Positions 42,377 through 50,181 of a DNA stretch of 64,000 bases are shown piece by piece; position 1 is the stretch's first letter, and each line of letters begins with the position of its first letter. A program made the position numbers and the translations under genes. The DNA is from Streptomyces radiopugnans (lineage in GTDB: Bacteria > Actinomycetota > Actinomycetes > Streptomycetales > Streptomycetaceae), in the NCBI RefSeq assembly GCF_900110735.1, contig NZ_FOET01000006.1, forward strand, positions 62,001-126,000. The letters run 5' to 3'. Under the pieces are notes generated by a model that saw only the letters and a program-made list of their open reading frames with translations, was not told the DNA's origin and did not search any database.

Positions 42377-43267
42377 TCATCCCGGGGCGGGGGCCGTCTC
42401 GGGGACCGCCGCGGCGGCGATGCGCCGCAGGGCCTCCGGGTCGCGCAGCATCGAGTAGTGGTCCCCGGGGGTGAACCCGGTGTCGAGGTCTGCGCCGAGC
42501 CCGGACCAGCCGAGCGGTTCGGGGGTGGCGAGGAGACCGCGCTCGGGGCGCAGCAGGACCAGGGGCAGGCCGACGGGGCGCGGCCGGTGTGCGGCGGCCA
42601 GCCGGTTGTTGCGCCGGAGGCCGTCGAGGTAGGTGTCGTAGACCTTGCGCAGGCCCGGAAGGGTGGTGCCGGGCCGCAGGATGCCGCTGTCCAGCCCGGC
42701 CCGCAGCACCTGCTCCAGCGCCGCGTCCGGCCGGCCGGCCGGGTCGTCCGGGAAAGCGGTGGGCAGGGCGCCCGGATCGCCGCCGCGTTTGGCGGCCAGG
42801 TACATGCAGAACCAGGGCAGAGCCAGTCCGTGCCCGATGGCGTCCTCGGGCTGCACGTAGCCGGGCACCGGCGCGATGCTGTCCAGCAGCACCAGCCGGC
42901 GGGGCCGCTCGTCCTCCTCGAGCAGGCCGGTGAGCGCGTGCCCGACCACCCCTCCGAAGGACCAGCCGAGCAGGACCCAGCGCTCCGACAGCAGCCCTCG
43001 GGCGCGTAGTTCCCCGGCGGCCCGGCCGGCGAGCCGGTCGATCGAGGTGGTGACGCGTCCGCTGTCCAGCGCGGCCCGGAAGTACTCGGGGATCTGCTCG
43101 AGGTCCACCACGTGCAGCCCGGTGCCGGGCGGGAGCGCGTCGGCCAGACCCGCGTAGTCGGCGGTGGGGAGGGCGCCGGGGTGGATCACCAGGACCCGGG
43201 CGCGCTCCGGTGCGGAGCCGCTTCGGAACGCCCGGACGAGTTCGGGCCGGGGGCGTTCAGGCCGCAT
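42377..43267 (-). CDS. Type II-like thioesterase (alpha/beta hydrolase, PKS/NRPS thioesterase domain)
   Basis: A 296-residue serine hydrolase. ERWVLLGWSFGGVVGHALTG holds the nucleophile elbow with Ser103; LLDSIAPVPGY follows strand 6; FTPGDHYSMLRDPEAL carries the catalytic His. It probably releases the finished chain or clears stalled carriers. The ATG lies inside the last codons of the ACP gene (11-base overlap), so the pair is translationally coupled. It resembles the TE domains found at NRPS/PKS ends more than fatty-acid thioesterases such as OrfC-type hotdog enzymes. Confidence 0.88.
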   Translation of the reverse strand: MRPERPRPELVRAFRSGSAPERARVLVIHPGALPTADYAGLADALPPGTGLHVVDLEQIPEYFRAALDSGRVTTSIDRLAGRAAGELRARGLLSERWVLLGWSFGGVVGHALTGLLEEDERPRRLVLLDSIAPVPGYVQPEDAIGHGLALPWFCMYLAAKRGGDPGALPTAFPDDPAGRPDAALEQVLRAGLDSGILRPGTTLPGLRKVYDTYLDGLRRNNRLAAAHRPRPVGLPLVLLRPERGLLATPEPLGWSGLGADLDTGFTPGDHYSMLRDPEALRRIAAAAVPETAPAPG

Positions 43268-43556
43268 GCTCGGCCTGCTTCTCGGCGATGTAGCGGGACA
43301 GCTGCGCGATGGTCGGGTGGTACCACAGCGCTGTGGTCTCCAGTTCGAACCCCAGCCAGTCCTCCAGTTCCCCGGAGAGCACCAGCGCCTCGGTGGAGTC
43401 CAGGTCGAACTCGTCGAAGTACTGCTCGGGGTCGACCTCGGCGGGCGCGACGCCCAGCTTGTGGGCGACCTTCTCCAGCAACCACTCCTGGACGGCCTCG
43501 GTGGTGAGCGGTTCCGCGGTGGTCCTGGCGGTCTCGGCGGACGGGGTGTCGGACAC
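43257..43556 (-). CDS. Free-standing acyl/peptidyl carrier protein
   Basis: A 99-residue carrier. EAVQEWLLEKVAHKLGVAPA is helix 1 and YFDEFDLDSTEALVLSGELE carries the phosphopantetheine Ser54 (DST in place of the usual DSL). EDWLGFELETTALWYHPTIA and QLSRYIAEKQAEHAA finish the fold; the hydrophobic pattern resembles PKS ACPs with a WYHPT block. GTG 43556 has a strong AGAAGGAGA site 8 bases upstream. The frame is open upstream to 43703 and encodes a second, isolated helix-1-like stretch. It likely presents a starter or accepts the chain for release by the overlapping TE. Confidence 0.9.
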   Translation of the reverse strand: MSDTPSAETARTTAEPLTTEAVQEWLLEKVAHKLGVAPAEVDPEQYFDEFDLDSTEALVLSGELEDWLGFELETTALWYHPTIAQLSRYIAEKQAEHAA

Positions 43557-43707
43557 GGGTTCTCTCCTTCTGGTCGGCCTCGGGGGCCGGGACGGGGCCG
43601 CGGCGTCGGCGGCCTGGATTCCGAGCATCTGGGTCAGTTCCGCCACCAGCCACGCGGCGGCCGGGCGGGCGGAGACCCGGCGGTACGCGTGCTGTGCCGG
43701 CACGGGG

Positions 43708-45018
43708 TCAGGCGGCCGCGTCGCGGGACCTGTGCAGCGCTTCACGGATCGCCTCGGCCGCCGCGAGGCCGGAGTCGAACGCGGACTCGTGCAGGCCGAT
43801 GACGTCCGGGCCGAGTTTGCGCGAGTGGAAGTAGGAGCCGGCGAACATCAGGCGTCCGGCGGGGTCGTTGAGGGAGTAGATCTCGCTCTGGAGCCTGCGG
43901 GCCTCCATGGTGAAGACCGGGTGCCGGTAGGAGATCTCCTCGATGACGTGTTCGTCGCGGATGTCCACTCCGGAGTCCAGGGTGAGGAAGTAGTCCCTGG
44001 TGCCCTCCAGGCACTGGAGGTCGTTGAGGTAGTAGTTCACCCAGGACACCTGCCGGCCGTCCTGGTTCCTCCGGCCGTAGTTCCAGCTCCGCCAGGCGGC
44101 CCGGTCGTCCGGCATCACCGACGTGTCGGTGTGCAGGGTTGCGCGGGTGGGGTGGTAGGCGAACGCCTCCAGCATCCGCTGCCGCGGGGTGGGGTTCTCC
44201 AGCATCCTCATGGAGTCGTCCGCGTGGGTGGCCAGGACCGCGTAGTCGAAGCGCTCGGCTCCGGCGGCGGTCCGCACCACGACGCCGTCCGGCTCCTGCC
44301 GCACGCCCACCACGGGGGTGGCCGGCCGTATCCGGGCGCGGGCCGCGCGCAGCCGGGCGGCCGCGGCGCGGACGTAGGAGACGCTGCCACCGGTCACCGT
44401 CCGCCAGGGAGCCGTTCGGCCGCCCAGGCCCTCGGCGCCGTGGGCGAAGAAGAAGGCGATCACCGTGGAGGCGGGCATGTCCCAGATGCGGTCGGCGGGC
44501 ACCGACCAGGCCGCGGTGGAGATGAGCACGATGAAGCCGTACCGGAACTCCTCCGAGTAGCCGTTGCGGTCGAGGTACTCCCCCAGCGGGATGTCGGCCT
44601 GCTTGCGGATGAAGTGCCTGGGGGACTCCTCGAGGAAGCGCCGGGCCTCCTGCCACAGACGGACGAACTCGTCCGGGTACCGCGCCCGCACCTCCTCCTC
44701 GGGCTGCTCGAAGTCGTCGGAGACGTAGGCGCTCCCGGCGTCCAGGTCGAAGAAGCAGAACTTCCCCGGGTGGCTCTGGGTCGCCACGCCCAGGTCGGCG
44801 AAGAAGCGGGTGATCTTCGGGTAGTGCGGCTCGTTGTAGACGATGAAGGCGGTGTCCAGTCCGAAGGTGCGGCCGGCGTCCTCCACCTCGACCGTGTGGG
44901 CGTGCCCGCCCAGCCGCGGCTCGGACTCGAACAGCGTCACCTGGGCGTCCTCGCACAGCCCACAGGCTGCCGATATGCCCGCCGCCCCGCCTCCTATGAC
45001 GGCGACCTGCGGTTTCAT
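43708..45018 (-). CDS. FAD-dependent oxidoreductase (COG2907/amine-oxidase-like)
   Basis: A 436-residue flavoprotein. QVAVIGGGAAGISAACGLCE is the Rossmann FAD-binding loop, FESEPRLGGHAHTVEVEDAG the ribose-binding Glu and GG doublet, and FAGSYFHSRKLGPDVIGLHE the C-terminal FAD contact. This subfamily is often found beside cyclopropane-fatty-acid-type methyltransferases and other lipid-modifying genes, which fits a role in desaturating or rearranging an acyl chain; the reaction is inferred. GAGGAGA precedes ATG 45018. First gene of the biosynthetic operon, so its promoter lies in the long upstream region. Confidence 0.88.
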   Translation of the reverse strand: MKPQVAVIGGGAAGISAACGLCEDAQVTLFESEPRLGGHAHTVEVEDAGRTFGLDTAFIVYNEPHYPKITRFFADLGVATQSHPGKFCFFDLDAGSAYVSDDFEQPEEEVRARYPDEFVRLWQEARRFLEESPRHFIRKQADIPLGEYLDRNGYSEEFRYGFIVLISTAAWSVPADRIWDMPASTVIAFFFAHGAEGLGGRTAPWRTVTGGSVSYVRAAAARLRAARARIRPATPVVGVRQEPDGVVVRTAAGAERFDYAVLATHADDSMRMLENPTPRQRMLEAFAYHPTRATLHTDTSVMPDDRAAWRSWNYGRRNQDGRQVSWVNYYLNDLQCLEGTRDYFLTLDSGVDIRDEHVIEEISYRHPVFTMEARRLQSEIYSLNDPAGRLMFAGSYFHSRKLGPDVIGLHESAFDSGLAAAEAIREALHRSRDAAA

Positions 45019-46302
45019 CGGTATCTCCTCACGGGATTCAAGGGGCCGGACACGGTTGTCCGGCATTCGACGGACAGGGTGAACACAGCGCTCTCCTCGC
45101 ATTGCGCTCACATCTCCACACGGACGGACTGTGAGCGGGCAGGCTGTTTCGGACCGCCCGGCACGAGCCGACGGCTTCATCCCTTAATTCATTTCGGCGC
45201 AGGGCAGCCTGATTCAGGCGGCCGACACCATATGCCCGAATTCCACCCCGGGGCAGGACGGATTGATCACCGACCTATTCCGGAGCCGGAGAGGGCAAGT
45301 GTTACCCGCGTAGAAAAATTGATTAACAACTCCGGTGAAATTGGGAACGAGAATGTTGCGACGAGGCACACCAGGCCGTTCGGACGCCCCGGCAGGAGCC
45401 CGCGAACCGCCCCGGGCTGGCGGACGCGGACGGCCCGCCACCGAGCGGAACGACCGGGGAAGAAGGCTTCGGCCGGGACTCCGGAAAGAGGTGAAGGGCG
45501 CCCCCGTCCGGCGGACCGGGGGCTCCGCCCCGCCGTCGGCCTCCCGGCCGCCGAACAGCCCGGACCGGCCGACCGGGTCGGCCAACTGGGCCTTGTATCA
45601 ATACTTCTGACGTATCGTCAACGATGCGGTAACCCCCGTGCCATCCTTCTCAGAGGCCGGAGGTCCCGGGTAACAGGCCGGGTGACCGGCCTCCGCCGCG
45701 AGGGGGCGGAGCGACCTGCACGGGCCGCCGGCGCGACCCGCCGCCCACCGCCTCACGGCACCCCCCGGCCGCCGGCGCCCGGCCGGGCGCCCCGGCCTCC
45801 GCGGCACCGGCACCGGCACCGCGGGGAAAGAGCCTCGGGCCATCCCCCGACGAACCGCTCGAACCGAATATGCCAGGAGCTCCCGTGAGTGTCTCGGCGG
45901 TCACTGACCTCCACCTCCGCGTTTTCAGAGATGAAACACCACTCCAGGCCCCCGCTGCGTCCTGGAACGGGCATGACCTTAGCAGGGAACACACGAGCCA
46001 CGCATCAAAAGAACACATTTTTTCTCACGTTGTTAATAATTCGACACAGCGTCAACATGGTGTCATCGGCGCACCCCGGATACACACGCTGACCTCGCGT
46101 TCCCCGGCAGACGGGCGAGTGTGTCCGCGTTTGCACCCCGTCCACTTCCCGCCCCTCTGTTGTTTATTTATGAACGTCCCATGATCGATTTCGTACGCGG
46201 CCTCCGCCCGGCGGACGGAGGACCGGCCGGGACACCGGAGGGGCCGGCTCGGAGCTACGGTGGGGATGAGGCTTGCCAGTGCCCCGGGAAGGGAGCTGCA
46301 CG
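45019..46302. other. Long AT-richer intergenic region upstream of the synthase operon
   Basis: These 1284 bases separate the biosynthetic operon (leftward) from the BBE-like oxidase gene (rightward). Pieces at 45180-45360, 45590-45630 and 45940-46180 are clearly less GC-rich than the surrounding genes. A dyad ATCGT-CA-ACGAT is at 45614-45625. Open frames here (for example 45214-45585 and 45753-46001, both minus) lack family resemblance, and I do not call them. Regulatory sequence or a decayed gene are both possible. Confidence 0.5.
45272..45298 (-). promoter_or_regulatory. Possible promoter of the synthase operon
   Basis: On the minus strand, TTGCCC (45298-45293) and TAGGTC (45277-45272) stand 15 bases apart, about 255 bases upstream of the flavoprotein start, in an AT-richer patch. 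The spacing is shorter than the usual 17-18 and the match is moderate, so this is only a candidate. Confidence 0.3.
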
Positions 46303-47682
46303 GTGACCCACGACATGCGCGACACGGCTCTCACCGACCTCCGCACCGGCTTCGCCGGCGGTGTCCTCACTCCCGGCGACGCGTCCTACGACGAGGCCCG
46401 CAAGGTCTTCAACTCGATGATCGACCGGCGCCCCGCCGTCATCGCCCAGTGCGGGACCGAACGCGACGTGGCCGAGGCGATCCGCTTCGGGCGGGAGAAC
46501 GGCCTGGAGATCGCGGTCCGCGGCGGCGGGCACAGCGTCGCGGGCATGGCGCTGACCGAGGGCGGCATCGTCATCGACCTGCGGCGCATGCACACGGTCG
46601 TGGTCGACCCCGGCAGGCGCACCGTGCGGGTCGGCGGCGGCGCCGTCATGAGCCATCTGGACCGGGCCGCCGAGCCGTACGGTCTGGCGACGACCGGCGG
46701 CCGGGTCTCCACCACCGGGGTGGGCGGGTTCGTGCTGGGCGGCGGGTCGGGCTGGCTGGACCGCAGGTTCGGTCTGGCGAGCGACAACCTGCTGTCCGTC
46801 GAGCTGGTCACCGCGGACGGCCGCACCGTGCGCGCGAGCGGGCAGGAGAATCCGGAGCTGTTCTGGGCGCTGCACGGCGGTGGCGGCAACTTCGGCGTGG
46901 CCACCTCGTTCACCCTCCGGCTGCACCCGCTCCCGGTGGTGACCGCGGCCCTGCTGATGTGGCGGCCCGAGGCGGGCCCGGAGGTGGCGCGGACCTACCG
47001 CGGCTTCATGGAGTCCGCCCCGGACGAGGTCGGCGGGGGGCTCATCTACCTGACCGCGCCGCCCGAGGAGTTCGTTCCCGCGGACATGGCCGGGGAGCTC
47101 GCCTGCGCGGTGCTGGTCACCTACGCGGGCGGGATGCAGGAGATGCGCGACGTCGCCGAGCCCGTACTCGACATGGACCACGACGCCGAGATGATCACCG
47201 AGCTGTCCTACGCCGACCTGCAGTGCATGCTCGACGACCCGCCCGGTTACCGGAACTACTGGTCGGCCGAGTACCTGGCCTCCTTCCCGGACCCGGCCGT
47301 GGAGGCCTTCTGCGCCCGCGCCGGCGACCTGCTCGTGCCCTCGCCGTCCCAGCACGTGCTCTTCCCCCAGGGCGGCGCGGTCGCGCGGGGCCCGGGGGAC
47401 CACCCCATCCCCTGGCGGCGGGCGCCGTGGGTGGTCCACCCCTTCGGGCTGTGGGAGGACCCGGCCGACGACGAACGCGTCAGGCGGTGGGCCCACGACG
47501 TGCGTGCCGACGTCAGGCCCTGGTCGACCGGCGCGGTCTACCTCAACTTCATCGGCCACGAGGGCGAGGACCGCGTCGTCGCCGGATTCGGGCCGGACAA
47601 CCACCGGCGGCTGGCCGCGGTCAAGGCCGAGTACGATCCCGGCAACGTCTTCCGGCTCAACCACAACATCAGGCCCCGCTGA
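46303..47682 (+). CDS. FAD-binding oxidoreductase, berberine-bridge-enzyme-like (PCMH type)
   Basis: A 459-residue oxidase. EIAVRGGGHSVAGMALTEGG contains the His that is usually covalently linked to FAD (RGGGH). TTGGRVSTTGVGGFVLGGGS and GWLDRRFGLASDNLLSVELV continue the FAD domain. The C-terminal BBE motif appears as LNFIGHEGEDRV and YDPGNVFRLNHNIRP. A Cys for a second covalent link (GxxxxCPxxG) is replaced by VSTTGVGG, so linkage is probably through His alone. No signal peptide. GTG 46303 follows GGGAG. It might belong to the pathway at the left but is divergent. Confidence 0.92.
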   Translation: MTHDMRDTALTDLRTGFAGGVLTPGDASYDEARKVFNSMIDRRPAVIAQCGTERDVAEAIRFGRENGLEIAVRGGGHSVAGMALTEGGIVIDLRRMHTVVVDPGRRTVRVGGGAVMSHLDRAAEPYGLATTGGRVSTTGVGGFVLGGGSGWLDRRFGLASDNLLSVELVTADGRTVRASGQENPELFWALHGGGGNFGVATSFTLRLHPLPVVTAALLMWRPEAGPEVARTYRGFMESAPDEVGGGLIYLTAPPEEFVPADMAGELACAVLVTYAGGMQEMRDVAEPVLDMDHDAEMITELSYADLQCMLDDPPGYRNYWSAEYLASFPDPAVEAFCARAGDLLVPSPSQHVLFPQGGAVARGPGDHPIPWRRAPWVVHPFGLWEDPADDERVRRWAHDVRADVRPWSTGAVYLNFIGHEGEDRVVAGFGPDNHRRLAAVKAEYDPGNVFRLNHNIRPR

Positions 47683-47782
47683 CGCCGCGCCGCGCTCGCC
47701 CGGCGTCGGCCGGCGCACGGGCGGAGAGGTCCTCGCCGACCGCGGCCTCGCCCTGTGACGCCCGGCCGCCCGGGCAGGGCGG

Positions 47783-48136
47783 TCAGGTCTCCGCGGAGAC
47801 CAGGGACCGTCCCAGGGCGGCGAGCACCGACGGATCGACGCGGTAGTACACCCAGGTGCCGCGGCGCTCGGAGGTGAGCAGACCGGCCTCGCGGAGCTTC
47901 TTCAGGTGGTGGCTGACGGTGGGCTGGGAGACGCCGACGTCGGAGATGTCGCACACGCAGGCCTCGCCGCCGTCGTGCGAGGCCACCAGGGAGAACAGCC
48001 GCAGCCGCACCGGATCGCCCAGCGCCTTGAACATCGCGGCGGTCCGCTCGGCCTCCTCGGCCGTCAGCGGGCGCTCGGTCAGCGGCGGGCAGCACGGCTC
48101 CACCTTCGGAACCGGCGACGCCTTCGTGTTCGACAT
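47783..48136 (-). CDS. ArsR/SmtB family metal(loid)-responsive repressor
   Basis: A 117-residue winged-helix protein. MFKALGDPVRLRLFSLVASH leads to ACVCDISDVGVSQPTVSHHL, which matches the ArsR signature (CxC-D and SQPxxSHHL); the two Cys of CVC are As(III)/metal ligands. An extra Cys pair (EPCCPP) sits near the N-terminus and can complete a thiolate site. WVYYRVDPSVLAALG is the wing region. ATG 48136 is chosen; an upstream ATG at 48154 would add six residues. It is divergent from the DUF6153-DUF305-Csp genes, which it may regulate. Confidence 0.92.
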   Translation of the reverse strand: MSNTKASPVPKVEPCCPPLTERPLTAEEAERTAAMFKALGDPVRLRLFSLVASHDGGEACVCDISDVGVSQPTVSHHLKKLREAGLLTSERRGTWVYYRVDPSVLAALGRSLVSAET

Positions 48137-48164
48137 GCCCTTATGTTGACACATGTCGAATCAA
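48131..48164. promoter_or_regulatory. Likely ArsR operator/promoter overlap
   Basis: CGACATG (48131-48137) and CATGTCG (48152-48158) are inverted arms around the arsR start, and TTGACACATGTCGAATCAA (48146-48164) contains a TTGA-N11-TCAA dyad like those of ArsR-family operators. It overlaps the arsR translation start, which fits autorepression. Confidence 0.5.
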
Positions 48165-48260
48165 CCGGACCAGGTCGCACGGCCCGCGGAACCGCCCCGG
48201 TCACCGTCCGTGTGCACCCCGCTCACGGTTCGCGTGGCGGCGTGGCCGTAGAATGCCCGC

Positions 48261-48707
48261 GTGAACCGGCGACCGCATCCACCGATCCGCCCCCACCGGG
48301 CCCGGGTCCGCATGGTGCTGCTGGTTCTGGCGGTGCTGGCCGGAGTCGTGGCCATGCACGGCCTGGGCCCGTTCGGTGCGGCCGTCCCGTCGGACGCTCC
48401 TCGTAGTACCGCCCTCGCGGCCGGCCACGCGATGCCCGCGGACGCGGGCACCGCCGCGCACGGTTCCCCGGGCGGCGCCGCGGGGGATGCCTGCGCGCAC
48501 CCGGACCACGGGACGGACGGGCACCCGAACCACGCCGACGCCACCTGCGCGGCCGTGGGCACCTCCGGCCCGCCCGTACTGCCCACGCTCCTCGCCTCCG
48601 CCGCCGCCCCGGCCGCGGATGCGGCCGCAGCGGGGCCGGCGCCCTCTGCGGCCCTGGCCGGCCGCGCCCCTCCGTCACTGAGCGAACTGCAACTCCTGCG
48701 CATATAG
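48261..48707 (+). CDS. DUF6153 family membrane protein (His-rich)
   Basis: A 148-residue protein. One N-terminal membrane helix (MVLLVLAVLAGVVAMHGLG) is followed by an extracytoplasmic stretch rich in His (GHAMPADAGTAAHGS and HPDHGTDGHPNHADATC) and Cys, then a small C-terminal tail. This family typically lies just before DUF305 genes in Streptomyces. The His clusters suggest binding of copper or another metal outside the membrane; that is inferred. GTG start at 48261. Confidence 0.82.
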   Translation: MNRRPHPPIRPHRARVRMVLLVLAVLAGVVAMHGLGPFGAAVPSDAPRSTALAAGHAMPADAGTAAHGSPGGAAGDACAHPDHGTDGHPNHADATCAAVGTSGPPVLPTLLASAAAPAADAAAAGPAPSAALAGRAPPSLSELQLLRI

Positions 48708-48815
48708 GCGCGCCTCCGCGCGGCCCCGCCCCGCCCCGGGTCCGGTACCGCGCGCGACGCGCCCTTCACGCCCCGCCTCCGGGGTTTCCCTCCCACAGCA
48801 GGAGTCCGTATCACC

Positions 48816-49466
48816 ATGACCGCACACCGCTACGCCCTGCGCCGCGCCGCTCTCGCGGTGACCGCCGCGACCGCCGCCGCCGTCCTGACCGCCTGCGGTT
48901 CCCAGGAGCCCTCTCCCGCGGGCCACGGCGGCCACGACGGCAAGCCCGCCGCGGGCGCCTCCGCCCCGGCCTCGGCCGGCTCCCACAACGCCGCCGACGT
49001 CTCCTTCGCCCAGGGGATGATCCCCCACCACCGGCAGGCGGTGGTGATGGCCGACATGGCCGAGACCCGGGCCGCCTCGCAGGAGGTCAAGGACCTGGCG
49101 GCCGAGATCAGGAAGGCCCAGGACCCGGAGATCGAGACCATGTCCGGATGGCTGGAGTCCTGGGGTGAGCAGGTGCCCCCGGAGACGGAGGGCACGGCCG
49201 GGACGGACCACTCCGGCCACGGCTCCCACGGGACGAGCGGGATGATGACCCCCGAGGAGATGTCGGAGCTGGAGAAGTCCTCCGGCAAGGCGTTCGACAC
49301 CGCCTTCCTGGAGATGATGATCGAGCACCACAAGGGTGCGGTGGCCATGGCCGAGGACCAGAAGGAGAACGGCTCCTACGGCCCGGCGAAGGCCATGGCC
49401 GACGACATCGTCACCGCCCAGAACGCCGAGATCGACACGATGGAGAAGCTGCTCGGCCGGAAGTAG
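48816..49466 (+). CDS. DUF305 lipoprotein
   Basis: A 216-residue lipoprotein. The signal peptide ends in the lipobox VLTACGS with Cys near residue 27. Two DUF305 halves follow: DVSFAQGMIPHHRQAVVMAD and DTAFLEMMIEHHKGAVAMAE, both with the conserved M-x-x-HH. A His/Gly-rich linker (HSGHGSHGTSGMM) lies between. DUF305 proteins form ferritin-like four-helix bundles linked to copper and metal stress. AGCAGGAG stands upstream of ATG 48816. A strong hairpin follows. Confidence 0.93.
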   Translation: MTAHRYALRRAALAVTAATAAAVLTACGSQEPSPAGHGGHDGKPAAGASAPASAGSHNAADVSFAQGMIPHHRQAVVMADMAETRAASQEVKDLAAEIRKAQDPEIETMSGWLESWGEQVPPETEGTAGTDHSGHGSHGTSGMMTPEEMSELEKSSGKAFDTAFLEMMIEHHKGAVAMAEDQKENGSYGPAKAMADDIVTAQNAEIDTMEKLLGRK

Positions 49467-49474
49467 GGCCGGCT

Positions 49475-49515
49475 CCGGGGACCGGGATCCGTGTGGCACG
49501 GGTCCCGGTCCCCGG
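49475..49515 (+). terminator. Hairpin terminator after DUF305 gene
   Basis: 19-base arms (49475-49493 and 49497-49515) with one wobble and the loop TGG, starting 9 bases after the DUF305 stop and followed by TTTAC. Confidence 0.85.
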
Positions 49516-49624
49516 TTTACCAACCGCTTCGGGGTGTTACCCGTCCGCACGGCATCGCGGGCTCTCCGGCCGCTCCGCACCGGAGTCCGCAGGACCGAAC
49601 AAAACCGCGTGAAAGGGGACAACC

Positions 49625-50032
49625 ATGACGACGATGGTCAGCGAGATGCTGCGTACCTACCCGGCCGACCTCGGCGGTGTGAACCGCGAGGCCATGGAAC
49701 GCTGCATCTCCGAGTGCTTCGACTGCTCGCAGGCCTGTACGGCGTGCGCGGACGCCTGCCTGTCGGAGGACATGGTCGCCGAGCTGCGCAAGTGCATCCG
49801 CACCAACCTGGACTGCGCGGACATCTGCGAGGCCACCGGCAAGATCCTGTCCCGGCACACCGGCTACGACGCCAACATCACCCGCGCCCAGCTCCAGGCC
49901 TGCGCCATGGTCTGCAAGTCCTGCGCGGACGAGTGCGAGCGCCACGCCGACATGCACGAGCACTGCCGTGTCTGCGCCGAGGCCTGCCGCCGCTGCGAGC
50001 AGGCCTGCAACGAGCTGCTGGCGACCCTCTGA
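49625..50032 (+). CDS. Four-helix bundle copper-binding protein (DUF326, Csp-like)
   Basis: A 135-residue Cys-rich cytoplasmic bundle. CISECFDCSQACTACADACL, then KCIRTNLDCADICEATGKIL, and CAMVCKSCADECERHADMHE with HCRVCAEACRRCEQACNELL show regularly spaced Cys along each helix, as in copper storage proteins that hold many Cu(I) ions inside the bundle. There is no signal peptide, so it is Csp3-like. AAAGGGGAC precedes ATG 49625. Its place after DUF6153/DUF305 supports a metal-handling gene group. Confidence 0.92.
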   Translation: MTTMVSEMLRTYPADLGGVNREAMERCISECFDCSQACTACADACLSEDMVAELRKCIRTNLDCADICEATGKILSRHTGYDANITRAQLQACAMVCKSCADECERHADMHEHCRVCAEACRRCEQACNELLATL

Positions 50033-50181
50033 GACCGAGGAGGCCGCGTTCCCCGCCGCCCCGGCCCCCGCGGCCGGGGCGGCGCCGCGCACGGGCGGGC
50101 CGGCACCCTCCCCGCCGGGCCCGGCGGCCGTCGGCGTAGATTGGCGGGTGGCACCGCACCCACCGACCACAGGATCCCCCG

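Noticed and set aside
39076..42474. A 1132-codon plus-strand open frame opposite the PfaA-like gene
   Set aside because: Same antisense shadow effect; no recognisable domain.
45214..45585. Possible 123-residue minus-strand protein in the 45-kb gap
   Set aside because: Low-complexity composition and no family resemblance.
45753..46001. Possible 82-residue minus-strand protein
   Set aside because: Part of it looks protein-like, but there is no recognisable family or ribosome site, and the C-terminus is Arg/Gly-rich.
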